A stretch of 64,000 bases of DNA. Origin: Spirodela intermedia (taxonomy: Eukaryota > Streptophyta > Magnoliopsida > Alismatales > Araceae). A model generated the notes under the pieces. It worked only from the letters and a program-made list of their open reading frames with translations. It had not been told where the DNA came from and made no database searches. Made by a program: the position numbers and the translations under genes. Location: the NCBI GenBank assembly GCA_902729315.2, contig LR746279.1, positions 1,254,001 to 1,318,000 of the forward strand. The letters run 5' to 3'. Shown one piece after another: positions 1-11,568 of this stretch (the stretch's first letter is position 1; each line of letters opens with the position of its first letter).

Positions 1-787
1 ATACTGGTTGATTTCGGCAGAATGGTAGCAAGCCAACCAAGTCCCAAACTTAGACTAAACGCCTGAATTTATTATTGATCAAACTGCGCATAGTGGGAAA
101 TGATCATCATTGTGAAAAACGATGAGACAAAAAATTAAGTGGCTGGCTTGGCAGGAGTATGAGATTCTTCTGAGTACATTAATGGCCATTCAAAGTTTAT
201 TGGTTTCTGTGTTGCAACCTCATTAAATATTCTTACCCACTTTATTTGAAGAGTTGCATTTATCCAGTTAAGAAGTGTTCATAGAACAGTTGTCTGATTT
301 CCGTTGGATCTTTTACTATTCGTGTACTGTCCGTCACATGGTTTTCTGTCTTGCCAGTACAATGCTGGTCGTGGACCTCGATTTTCTGATTTTTAGGGGG
401 TTTGACTTTAGTGAAGAATTGACCTCCGCAACACTCTGGGCTTTTCCAGCCTACGATTTTGTAGCTGCCGGTGCTTAGCCTAATATGCTGCAGCTTATCT
501 TTCTGAGGCTGACTCCTCATTCTAATGCGGAGGGGTTAAGACTTTCAAAGAAATTGACTAGTGGGTGTGCTTAATGACCTGAGACTCTCTAGGGTAGACT
601 TTTTTATGGCTTTTGACTTTAGTTCGTGTCCTATCCTGAGTCAAAATCAGACAGCAGTCCTGTGCGGGTCTTCTCTGTGGGAGGATGGAAGCTTCTCTCT
701 CTATCATCTGTATCTGGGATCTACATAGAAATATTTTCATATCCTCAGACCTAATGCTCTCCTCCATTCCAACCCCTTGCTCTCCAG

Positions 788-1197
788 GGCCCTCTGCAGC
801 CTCCACGCCTCCTAGTGGACAGGTGACCTCGCCCATTAATGGCGAACAAGCTCCCGAGGGAGAACAGGGCAGCGCCGCCCAAGATCCTGTTACTCCGTTT
901 GGGGAAGATGCCCAGGGGGGAGTGGGCGGCGATGGGCTGTTCTTCTCCAGCTTAGTTCGTCAACTCATGCCATTTATATCTGAGAATGCATCAGAGGCAG
1001 GGGGTAGCTCGTCTTCAGGGCGAGTAAGTGACAGAAAACTTCCCCTTGATTGTATCATGGCTTTAGTATGGGGGAAAAAAATCTTTCTTTGACGCTATAA
1101 TCACATCCGATCATGCATGCAGGATCCAAGCTCCTCCCCACGCCGCTCCAAGCTGCCTGAGGAGCCGGAGCCTAAGCGCCGGAGGGTACGACCTTGA
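788..1197 (+). CDS. Probable BAG6/CIP73-like ubiquitin-domain protein, last two exons (partial)
   Basis: Two exons at 788-1023 and 1123-1197 join in phase, with donor GTAAGT after 1023 and acceptor TGCAG before 1123. A pyrimidine-rich acceptor lies just before 788. The peptide is rich in Ser, Pro and Gly, contains the stretch SSLVRQLMPFISE, and ends in a basic tail (EPKRRRVRP). From memory, plant BAG6/CIP73-type proteins, with an N-terminal ubiquitin-like domain, end with a similar hydrophobic segment followed by a KRxR-like tail. The ubiquitin-like domain itself would lie left of the window, so the family call rests on the C terminus only. No further exon of this gene was recognised in 1-787, which is taken as intron. 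Confidence 0.45.
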
Positions 1198-1231
1198 TCT
1201 TTCCTTTATTTGGTTCCGCCCTTAATCCGCT

Positions 1232-1234
<3 letters not shown>

Positions 1235-1274
<40 letters not shown>
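1235..1274. repeat. (CT)20 microsatellite
   Basis: Perfect CT dinucleotide run just downstream of the stop codon at 1195-1197. Confidence 0.98.
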
Positions 1275-1276
<2 letters not shown>

Positions 1277-1500
1277 GTGTTTGTCTCTTGTTCATGCGTA
1301 CTCATGGATGCAGAGGGAATGAGATGGCCGAAGAGTGGAGGGCACTGGGATATGATCCAGTTGGGAATGCTTGAAACGGGAGCCATTGACCATGCTTGGG
1401 AGTTCTCATCCTGCTTTTCGTGTATAATGTTTTCCCGTCGATGCACACGTGATAACAATAAGATGAGACTTGGATAGACCCCTTAGAAGGGCCCCCCTTC

Positions 1501-1501
1501 C

Positions 1502-1550
<49 letters not shown>
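1501..1550. repeat. (CT)n microsatellite
   Basis: A nearly perfect CT run with one CC interruption near 1509. Confidence 0.98.
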
Positions 1551-1551
<1 letters not shown>

Positions 1552-4429
1552 GACACCCTTCTTCAGAATGAGCGTTGCAAATGATGGGTGGCCAGTAGAG
1601 AGATGGGCCATGGCGGGCTGGCTTGGTCCATTGACATTCACATTTACAGGTTGCCATGAAGAAGGTTGACCAGCAGAGAGTGCGATCTATATGAGATATT
1701 GCAATAATTAATTGACTATGATGCAAAAACTTCCACTGCTTTCGATTGAATGAGTAGTCCTCGTTGGCTCACATGTTTGTCGCTGAAGTGACATGTGAAT
1801 TTATAAAGTGCTAAGAGTAGGGTTGATCTTTCAGATCAGCACATAGGAGTTGTCTAATGGCATTCTCAAAGAGATGAGATATTCTAAGGGCAACTCTTGA
1901 TGTGTAACTCAAAGATCATGACCCCTAATTTATATATAAAAGGTATTTTTTTGTTTTTTTTTAATTTAATTTATTATAAAATCAGAATAAAAAAATATCT
2001 ACACAATTATATTTACATTCATATTTATGACATATGTTGTAATATAATCGTTTCAAAATGTCATAATTAAGGAGTGTCAAAAATAAAATGTATAATGTTT
2101 GGATGTCTTCCTAGTGATACTAATGAGTATAATTTAAGGAGTATTCAAGTCAAATCAAAGTGAGTTATTTAAATTAGAAGAGATTTAATTTCTAATCACG
2201 ATTGAATTTTTTATAAAGAATAAGGTGAGGAGATAAAAGAGAGTTGACTTAAACATATTAACGAGGAGAATAAATTTATCTTTTTTTGATGATTTTTAAT
2301 CACTAAAAGAAAGAAAATTAGTTGAAAAATAAATGGTGAAATATGAAATGATTGTAAATTCCTTAACCTTAATATGTGTAAATAAAAATTCTAATCTTCT
2401 TAGATCTTCTTATGTCACTTAAAAAATCAATAGAAAGATTGAAAGAGACTAGTCTACTCTTACACTACTTCCTAATTTCTCCTTATCCCTCTCTACTTCT
2501 AATAAATGCTCAACTTGTTGAATCAAAGGGCCAAAATAATATGGAAGGAGAAAGATCAAAAGAATAATATAAAGTACCTTAAATTTGTCATACTTTGCTC
2601 ACTCTTAGAAATGTGATCAATCTTGATAAATCAAGAGATTTATATACATCTAGAGAATCAAGAGAATGATAAAAAGATTAGATTCTATCTTAGGATCAAC
2701 GTAGTGTCACTCTAGAGATTAAATAATTGAATCCCTACTTATTCTTCAATTAAATAAACTCTTTTTCACCAAGAGGGTCTCAAGAAAAAGAGAATGCAAT
2801 AAGAAACAAAACTCATTCATTCAAAATAAAAATTAATATATAATGAAAGAAATAAATACATGAAAAATGCCTTTTCTATGCCATTTGGAGTGGTCAAATG
2901 AATCCATCCTTAATGTTCTTAGATTAATTCAAGGAGTGAAGTTTGTGGACATATTCTATTTTCCCTCTTAAGTATCACTGTCTTATAAGCAGAATGTACT
3001 TCTTTCTCCTATGTGGCTTTTTATTCTCCCTTTGGTCGTGTCCATTATAAGCCCTTGGATCATGGGGGAGGGTGCACAACCCTTGAATTAGATTTCTCAC
3101 CAAAGGCAGCATAAGAAAGGTGGGCAGTGCCTAGGGTGTACTCTCACCTTCCCTCACCCTAAGACTCATCTCAGCCCTTGGATTTGGGCTGATTGAGGGA
3201 GAGGATAGTCTAATTAGGGAAAGGGGCATGACTGATCAGATGGTGCCACATACCCCTCCCTCTAATTAAGGAAGAAATTTACCCACCTTAAGTGGGCAGT
3301 TTCCTTAATTTGAGCGGAGGGAAAATGACTCCTTGTTGGGCCTCCTTAATTAATATGGGCTGTCCAGCTTACCCATAGGCTTGATATGACATGAAACATA
3401 ATACTAAAATAAAGCCCATTACCCCTTAAACTAATAAATATAATAAATTAGGCATAAGAGGGAATCAATATGATAAATCTAGGCTCATTTATATATGAGT
3501 TGACTTAGGGCTTAAGAGATGCATAGTAAATCATTAAAATCATATGAATTATATTTTATAATTTAAATATTCATTAGTCAAAACACTGATGTTAATTCGG
3601 ATTTAATAGGAAATTCTGAGAAAATAGAAAAACTTTTAAAATACTCATTTAAACTTGAAATAAATCTTAGAATAATCAAAAAAATCTTGAAAATGAGGAA
3701 ATATATTTTTAACGTATTAAATCATTATAAAATATTTTAATCATAATTTAGGCATAAAATGACATTTTATTTATAATTATTATTCAAGTGAAGCATATAA
3801 ATAAATATACATGTTATAGAAAATACGAAAAATTCGCAATTACACATATATTTAGAATATGGATCATAAATTATGTTTCACCTATTTTATGTATAAATAA
3901 ATGTCATTTTGTATCAAATTAAATACTAATTGTCTAAATTATACCATACTTAACATGTAGAATTTGCCTATTATCTTAAACTTTGGTGAATCACTTTAAA
4001 TAGAATTAACCCAATAATAGGTACATAATATATATGTTAGATATAACTGTCCACATTGAGATTAATTCTAACTATCTACTATTTAGAAAATATATATAAG
4101 AATTTGATATTGTACATTCAACTTTATGAGCTACATCACTATCATTACCAAAGTCATCTCCAACATTATTTTGTATCATTAAATCACTATAGAATTAAAG
4201 TAACTTTTGTCAAAAAAATTATATAATTAAACCCAGTAATAGTCATGTTTATTAAAATATGATTCATATATACACATGTCCAACTTAGTCTTCCTTATTT
4301 CAAATAGAGATCAATCAACACTTAAAGAGAGAATAGTCAAACTTTATTTATGCATGAAATTTTCAAAACATGTGTCTATAAACTTATGAACATCAAAATA
4401 TGAACTCTCATTGAAATCACATATCCTCA
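1551..4429. other. AT-rich intergenic region, no gene recognised
   Basis: No reading frame resembling a known protein was found on either strand. The stretch at about 2880-3400 is less AT-rich than its surroundings. It could hold LTR or other transposon sequence linked to the copia element on its right, but no terminal repeat was identified by eye. Confidence 0.6.
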
Positions 4430-7400
4430 TAATGTATTACATCTATATGAGTAGTATGCTCATGAAAGACCTTTTGTGATAATTCATTAGTAAATAGATA
4501 TACTACCATAAAGTTTGTTTCAATATGTTTTATCGACACCTGACCACTTTGAATCATTTATTTAACAATTAGTAACTTAATTTATATTTAAAATTACTTT
4601 GTCAAGCTCTTATTGTTATTAGAAAAATAAGTATTATCTTATTGTCACAAAAATAACTTTAGTAGTCTTTTAATTCCATAACGAATTTAAATTCATGTGA
4701 CAAAATTTCTTAGCCAAATTTGATGATTGGATGTCTCATAGCTATAAACTCTACTAGCATGATGGAATAAGTTATGAGTATATGCTTCAATCATATTATA
4801 ATACCTAATTCATGTGACACTCTTCCATGATATAATTTCTTCAGTCATCCTAAAAGTATAATCAGTAGTGAATATTTTATTATTAGTACATATAACAAAA
4901 TTTGAATAAGAATACCTAATGATCTCCAATTGATCTAATTTATTAAATGTGAGCATGTAGTTCTTTATCTTTTGTAAATACCATATGGCCGTTTTGATTG
5001 CCTTTAAGTGATCTACAATTAGATAGCTTAAATATTTGATTAATATTCTAATTATGTATGCAATATATGTACACATACATTTTTTAGCACACAAGATTTC
5101 ATATGGTTGATGTATATAGAAAATCTTCTGCATCTTTTCAGTCTCATAATCATTATTATGACACATTGAGATTAAACTTGTCTCATTTAATTACAAAGTA
5201 TCATATGGTTTAAATCATTATGTCAAATATCTCAAGGACTTCTCAATATAGATTATTGTGATAGTTTAATGGTTTAATGATATTTTGGAAGTGATCTCGA
5301 TATATCTCTATGCAATACAAAAGAGACTTCATTGCAATAATTCATCTCAAAATTTCTCAATAGAAGCCTTTGGTGCCACATAATAAATTTATATTATTGT
5401 TGGCTAGTAATATGTCATTGACATATAAAATTAGAAAAATATATTTACTCTCACTAAACTTATGATATATCTATTCATCAGTTATATTTATCTTGAAATC
5501 AAATGTAATGATAATTTAATAAAATTTATGATACCATTGGCAAAAATCATGCTTCAACCCATAGATAAATTTCTCTTATTTGCATATCATTTTCTTTGAG
5601 TCTTTAGACATAGTTTTCTAGTTACAACATATAAATCATTTCATTAATGTCACCATTGAAAAATATGATATTTACATCCATATAATATAACTAAATATCC
5701 ATATAAATGTTACTATTATTTTAAAATAGTCTTTCAATGAAACCAAAGAGAAGTCTCTATATAATTTATGCTTTTTCTTTGAGTGAATTCCTTAGTGACA
5801 AGAAATGTTTTATATCTATCTACATTATCCTTCGAATCTCTCTTAGTTTTAAATGTCCATTTATAATTAATGAGCATTGCACCTTCATGCAATGGGATAT
5901 GATCACAAACCTTATTATCTTTCATGAATTTAATCTCTTCATTCATTACATGTATCCACTTATGAGAATTAAAACTCTAAATCACTTGATAAAAATACAT
6001 AGGACCATCTTCTATCATTTTGATGTTAACCTCAAGTTCTTGAAGAAATACAATATAATCATCATAAATTATATTTCTCCATTTCTAGAAGATCTTCTTA
6101 ATGACATTGGTAATTGTGAGTGTTTAGTTTATTCTTTCAAAATGAGAGGTATGAGATATTATTTTGATCTGAAGTTGTTTCTTAATCAATGTTCACCAAG
6201 CTGATTGTCATCTTGATTTTTGTTAATAGAAAATGAAGGAATATCAACATATCCCTCTTCAAGTAATGTCTCTAACCATATCTTTCTTTGCAAATTCAAC
6301 ACATCCCCAAAGAAACATATTTGTTATCTCAAAGATAACTTTAATAGTGGGATCATATGACTTGTACCTCATTACATTTCAATGTATCTAATAAAATAGT
6401 AACTCAATATTTTTGAAATTAAATTTCTTTCACTAGGTCTGTAAAGTCTTGTCTTCACTAAACAACCCCAAATTTATAAATATTTTAAATTAGGCTTATT
6501 GCACATATAAAGCTCATTAGGAGTTTTGATAGTTGCTTTAGTTGGTTTTAAAATAAATAATATGCAATTTTAATATTTCTCCCTAGAGGTTTTCTGACAA
6601 AATATATTGACTAATCATACTCTATCATATCTTTAAGTTTAATATTTCATTATTTAGTAACATCATTCATCTTAAGAGATTATGGCATAATGTATTCTTG
6701 GATAATGCCACACTCTTCTAAGAACTTAGCAAAAGGTCCTTAATATTCTTCACCTAATCTATCATATCTATTGTACTTTTTACTATCACTAATAGCCTTA
6801 ATTCTTTTTAAGTTGATTCTCAACTTCGTCTTTTTATTTTTAGAATATATCCAATGATTTAGACCTCTTGTAAATAAGATACAAATGGCCATATCGAGAA
6901 TAATTATCTATGAATGTAACAAATATTATTGACCATTCTATGAAGTCATATAAATTTTAAGACATCTCAAACTTGATTGACGTCTATTCTTCTTATATTT
7001 GTTTCTTTTCTCTCTTGATACAATTGACATGTGTCAAAAAATTTATAATCAAGTGAATTAAAAATTTCATCAAACACAAGTTAATCAATTCTCTTTATAG
7101 AGATATGATCTAATCTTTTGTCCCATAATAAAGTATAGTTCTTATTGATTAATTTTTTTTGTAGTCTTTAAAACATATAAATATGATTTAATTAGAAGAT
7201 ACTATGATATCAAGCAAATATATATTATGAAAAATTGATAAAAAGATAGTACTAATATGATTTGATTTATCAAAAAGATTGAATTTTATACTTCTAAATA
7301 AACAATCATAATCATACTTGTCTATAATAAAAATAAAAATCAAATTCTATCTAAAAGATAGTATAACATAAGTCTCAATCAAATACAAATGATGAGCAAT

Positions 7401-7850
7401 CTTTAATAATAACTTAAGTGTGACTATTGACTACACTTCTAATATATTGTCATCATGTATATAGATATATCTTTCATTATCAATTGACTTTTGATAATAG
7501 AGATAATTTTGTATAAACATACATGCGAATAACAACACCAAAGTCCATCTAGCAAGTGTGTAAGAGTACATAATTAAAATTAAGCTCTGAATAAATCAAA
7601 GTAAAAATGTTACCTTTCTTTATATGCTAAGTATGATACTTACTATAATCCTTCTTCATGTGTCTATCATACTTATAAAAGAAACAAGTAGGTTTCTTAT
7701 TTTATTCTTTAATAGTGGTTGACTTGTAATTAAACCGTTTTTGATCTTCCTTCAAGATCACAGTCAAATAAACACTCTCATTTTTATCTTACTTTAACCT
7801 TTCTTATACAACCTCTATAAATCGTGCGGCCTTATCAACTCCTCCCTCAT
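4430..7850 (-). mobile_element. Degenerate Ty1/copia retrotransposon
   Basis: Minus-strand fragments occur in copia order. A gag zinc-knuckle relic (CFFYKYDRHMKKDY, one Cys mutated to Tyr) lies at about 7630-7700. An integrase-core relic similar to FAKFLEECGI lies at about 6640-6790. The reverse-transcriptase start (MNEEIKFMKDNKV, then YKWTFKTKRDSKDNV) is at 5734-5946, and the RT active-site region (LYVNDILLA, usually YVDD) at about 5390-5560. RNase H parts (YLQKIKNYMLT, then ISWKSV) are at 4810-5000, with a weaker tail reaching about 4430. Many stops and frameshifts break the frame, so it is a dead copy. LTRs and target-site duplications were not located, and the outer limits are approximate. 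Confidence 0.88.
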
Positions 7851-8333
7851 CATGTTCTTTGCTCAAAAGTGTTGACTTATCACCCTTTGTGAATGATTCT
7901 CAATCACTGATCCTTGTGATTTGGAGCATAGAGAGCCTTGTTGGGCTGTCTCGAACCTTGTGTTATGGGCCGGGCCTGGCTCTACTGGGCCTATGACTGA
8001 GAAGCCCATAATTGGAAAGGTCACTCCCAGTCAACGGCCCATTAATACAAGTTGACTACAGTGCATATGGATGTACTTCATCGCCGCCGCGGCCGCCGCC
8101 GCCACCTGGCCTCTCGTTAAGATAAAAAATTCCATGGGTACAAATGAACCCTGGTTATTGTGGCGGGAAGTAGAGAAGGACGTGAAGCTCAGAATGTCAC
8201 ACGTCTGCGAGGGAAGAAGCTTCGAAGGAGACGGTGATGGATCAAGAGCGGCGGGGTTTTCCGAATCTCCAGAAGATCGAAGGATCGAAGAGTAGAGAGA
8301 GGGGAAATTGATCGAAGGATCGAGGAAGGGGCG
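7851..8333 (+). promoter_or_regulatory. Upstream region of the methyltransferase gene
   Basis: Contains TGGGCC- and AAGCCCA-type elements (site II-like) at about 7970-8040, two GTCAAC/GTTGAC motifs near 8033 and 8053, and a GCC-rich trinucleotide run at 8083-8105. About 7985-8086 closely matches the region upstream of the UROS-like gene at 11415-11520 (see findings). The transcription start is not known. Confidence 0.5.
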
Positions 8334-9163
8334 ATGGCTTCCTCCGCGACGGTTCCGGCGTCCTTCTGCTCCCATTCTCGGCTTCAACAGGAAGGGCGGG
8401 ACATGCGGAGGATCTCCGCCAATCCCGGGCTTCTGATTCGATTCCGCCAGGGGAGGAGGCTGCGTTCACCAGCAAGGTTTCGGATCAACGCCGCGGCGGT
8501 CGTTGTTGAGAAGGTAGGGATCGGGCTTTACTTCCTGAGACTGGTCTCGGATCACTGTGACTGTGGAGGATTTAGTACGCCTGCTAGTCTTAGATTTGTT
8601 CCGGTCGTTCCTTCACATCTTAATCTTCAGAGTTTTCAATATTGAATCGAGAAACTTCACCTTTGCAGGAGGAAAGGGCGCAAGACAACGCTAGTCCGGA
8701 ATTCGACATATTTGCGTGCCCAATTTGCTATGAGCCACTGATAAGGAAGGGGCCCTCAGGCCTAAACCTGTGAGAACTCCTCATTTCTGAACCTCTCTGG
8801 CATGCCTATTATCTTCGCTTGGCTATCTGAACGTTGGTGTGGTTCATCAGGTCGGCCATCTACAGGTCTGGTTTCAAGTGTGAAAGGTGCAACAAGCCAT
8901 TCTCAAGCAGGAATACGTTTCTGGATCTCACCGTCACATCCGGGACTAGGGAGTACACTGAATTCAAGCCTTCAAGGACTGAGCTGTTCAGGTCCGTGAC
9001 GTAGTACATGTTTCTTCTTGTTTGTGTGCCTGCGTTTACTTTTGCAAAAAGAGTGAAGTTTCCTCTAATGTTTCGAAGGCCCTCTGTGGCTTTGGCACTT
9101 TGCCCTTGCTTGAGTTTTCTCGCACAAACAAGAAGAGGTCGAGAACGAGTGGAGAAAGAAAGG

Positions 9164-9194
<31 letters not shown>

Positions 9195-10497
9195 TGCGCA
9201 GAACCCTCCCTCGGATGTGTAGTTTGATTCCTCAAGGGGTTCCAGGGGACCTAGAGACCCATGTGTAAAACAGGACTTCACCGGCTTAAATGATTTGAAT
9301 TCCAGGATACCAAAAGACCCACCCATCTACGAGGTAAAAGAATCATTTCTAAATTTGGAAGACTGGCTATTGTTTTATATCTGCGTCCTATCTCAAGTAA
9401 CAATATTAAATTCAATCAGGAAATGCTCGTTTTTTAAAAAAAATATATGAACCTTTATTCGGTAAAGCTTCTTGCAACTATGATTCCGGAAGGCAGAAGA
9501 CCGATTTTGTCAGACTGATGGGCATTTTCTTTGGCAACAAATAACTAGAATTTCTATTTTCTGCCGTTCAATTCATAACTTGATTACACCTGCAAATCTG
9601 GGGACTTCATAATTATACGCTCATGTGTGTTTAATTTGTTCCCTCTTCAGGAGTCCACTTGTCTCATTTCTTTATGAGAGGGGATGGCGGCAGAATTTTG
9701 CTCGAAGTGGCTTCCCTGGCCCTGATGAGGAGGTATTATACAAAAATAAATACCTAATTAATCAAAATAAGTTAATTTATATAGGCTCGTGTTTTATATT
9801 CGTTGACTGGATTCACATGACGTTACTGATTATTATTATTACTATTATTATTATTATTACTACTATATTTCTTCATCCTCTGTGGTATTATACTGAGAAT
9901 GTTTCACCCCTGCAGTTCAAAATGGCTCAGGAGTACTTCAAGCCTGTAGCAGGTGGGCTTCTATTAGATGTAAGCTGTGGGAGTGGCCTGTTTTCCAGAA
10001 AATTCGCCAGCTCCGGGACTTTCTCCGGAGTCATTGCACTGGACTTCTCTGAGAACATGCTTCGCCAGTGCTATGAGTTCATTGCGAAAGATGATGCTCT
10101 CTTGAATGCGTAAGCTAATTCTGGTATTCCATTTTAGTCAATTTTGTAGATGATTACCTTGAACCTGTGGTCATCTCTAAATCGGCTCTAAAACGTTGTA
10201 GACCTGAAACCATAAATCCTAAACATATTGTCTCGTTAGATCAAATCCTATGCAAGTAAAGGAACCCACTTGTCAGTTGACTTTATGCCTTGATGAAAAA
10301 TGCTTTCGTGAGGGATCTCATATTAGGAAGAGGACATGAGAGTATCTGCCCAAAAAATTAAATAATGATTAAAGATCATCAGTATTGGGTTCACTGCCAT
10401 CAGGTTTATGAAATTGTTGAAGCAGTTTATCAATATCTGGATTTCTTGAAAGATAATAGAGCTCCTATGCCCATGTTTTCAATCTTCAGCCTCAAAA

Positions 10498-10586
<89 letters not shown>

Positions 10587-11095
10587 CATGCTCATGAGAG
10601 CATGTCTCTCTACTATTAGTTAATCTTCTAGTGGTTCCACATGTGGATGTAATTTTCAGGAACCTCGCTCTTGTTAGAGCGGATGTCTCAAGGCTCCCCT
10701 TTGAATCGGGTTCCATCGATGCTGTTCATGCTGGTGCGGCCCTCCACTGCTGGCCTTCACCTTCTAATGCGGTAATCCTTCTCCCTCTCACCATTGCAGC
10801 TACCTTAGATCCCTCGCTTCCGGAAAAACCCTGCCCCATATGGATAACTATTCAAGAAAATTGCCAAAACTGGAATTGCGAACCGACAACTGGATGGCCC
10901 GTTGACTCTGATGAACATGAACCTGAGGACCCACTTACCCTTATGATTCTTATCTGGAGTTCCTCCTCTTCACAGGTCGCCGAGATCAACCGCGTCCTGA
11001 GAAGTGGGGGCGTCTTCGTCGCCACCACCTTCCTTTCTACCCGGTTAAACACCCCGCCCCCCCTCGGCCCTCTCGGACAGGTAAGTCAAACCCCA

Positions 11096-11159
<64 letters not shown>

Positions 11160-11320
11160 TCTCTTTTGTGGTGGATCGGACGCAGTCTATAGGGGCCTCT
11201 AACACATACGCCTACTTCAAGAAAGAGGAGATCGAGGACCTCTGCAGGTCGTGCGGCCTGATCAACTACTCCTGCAATGTGGACCGCGCCTTCATCATGT
11301 TCTCCGCTCAGAAGCGTTGA
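8334..11320 (+). CDS. Chloroplast SAM-dependent methyltransferase, At1g78140/At2g41040-like
   Basis: Eight exons join without a frame break: 8334-8513, 8669-8769, 8851-8991, 9651-9732, 9916-10109, 10660-10771, 10976-11080 and 11186-11320, giving 349 residues. The first 60 residues are rich in Ser, Ala and Arg, as in a plastid transit peptide. A four-cysteine zinc-ribbon-like segment follows (CPIC at about residue 77, then CERCNK). Next come the conserved ELFRSPLVSFLYERGWRQ block, the SAM-binding motif I (LLLDVSCGSGLF, about residues 182-193) and motif-like RADVSRLPF and HAGAALHCWPSP. The family is a plastoglobule or plastid-associated class I methyltransferase whose substrate is not firmly known. 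The C-terminal part after STRLNTP looks shorter or more diverged than remembered homologues. Introns 5 and 7 carry long CT tracts and intron 4 an ATT-rich tract. Confidence 0.9.
10503..10583. repeat. (CT)40 microsatellite in methyltransferase intron 5
   Basis: 81-nt CT run, about 75 nt upstream of the acceptor at 10659. It is among the longest dinucleotide runs in the window. Confidence 0.98.
11099..11155. repeat. (CT)28 microsatellite in methyltransferase intron 7
   Basis: The CT run makes up more than half of the 105-nt intron at 11081-11185. It starts 18 nt after the donor and ends 30 nt before the acceptor. Confidence 0.98.
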
Positions 11321-11568
11321 CTTTTCATTCTTCAATGAACGATCCTCGTGATCTTATTTATCACATATACCACCGATGTTATGCGCTCTAGACATGAGTG
11401 GAAAATAGAGGCCCTAATTGGGCCTAGGACTGAGAAGCCCATTATTGGACATGTTTCTCCTAGTCAACGGCCTATTAAAGCAAGTTGACTATGCATGCGA
11501 ATTGATGTACTTCATCACCGTTCGATTAAAGGTCCGGTTTTTCGGGGTCTTCCATCTTATCTTCTGAC
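11321..11568 (+). promoter_or_regulatory. Short spacer and promoter between methyltransferase and UROS-like gene
   Basis: Carries TTGGGCC, GAAGCCCA and a GTCAAC/GTTGAC pair at about 11418-11490. The block at 11415-11520 is a diverged copy of 7985-8086. The spacer is only 248 nt, so it must hold both the 3' UTR of the upstream gene and the promoter of the downstream one. Confidence 0.55.

Noticed and set aside
5737-6204. 155-residue plus-strand frame
   Set aside because: It is the reverse-strand shadow of the copia reverse-transcriptase and integrase relic.
8031-8387. Frames with a poly-Ala start on both strands near 8071
   Set aside because: The Ala run is a GCC/GGC repeat, the frames overlap the first methyltransferase exon, and no homology was recognised.
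10365-10716. Open frames made of Leu-Ser or Glu-Arg repeats (also at 9036-9222, 11045-11335, 13051-13335, 35258-35527, 39259-39730, 47434-47967 and 48650-48956)
   Set aside because: They are translations of CT/GA microsatellites in introns or spacers, and recognised genes or splice structures explain the surrounding DNA.
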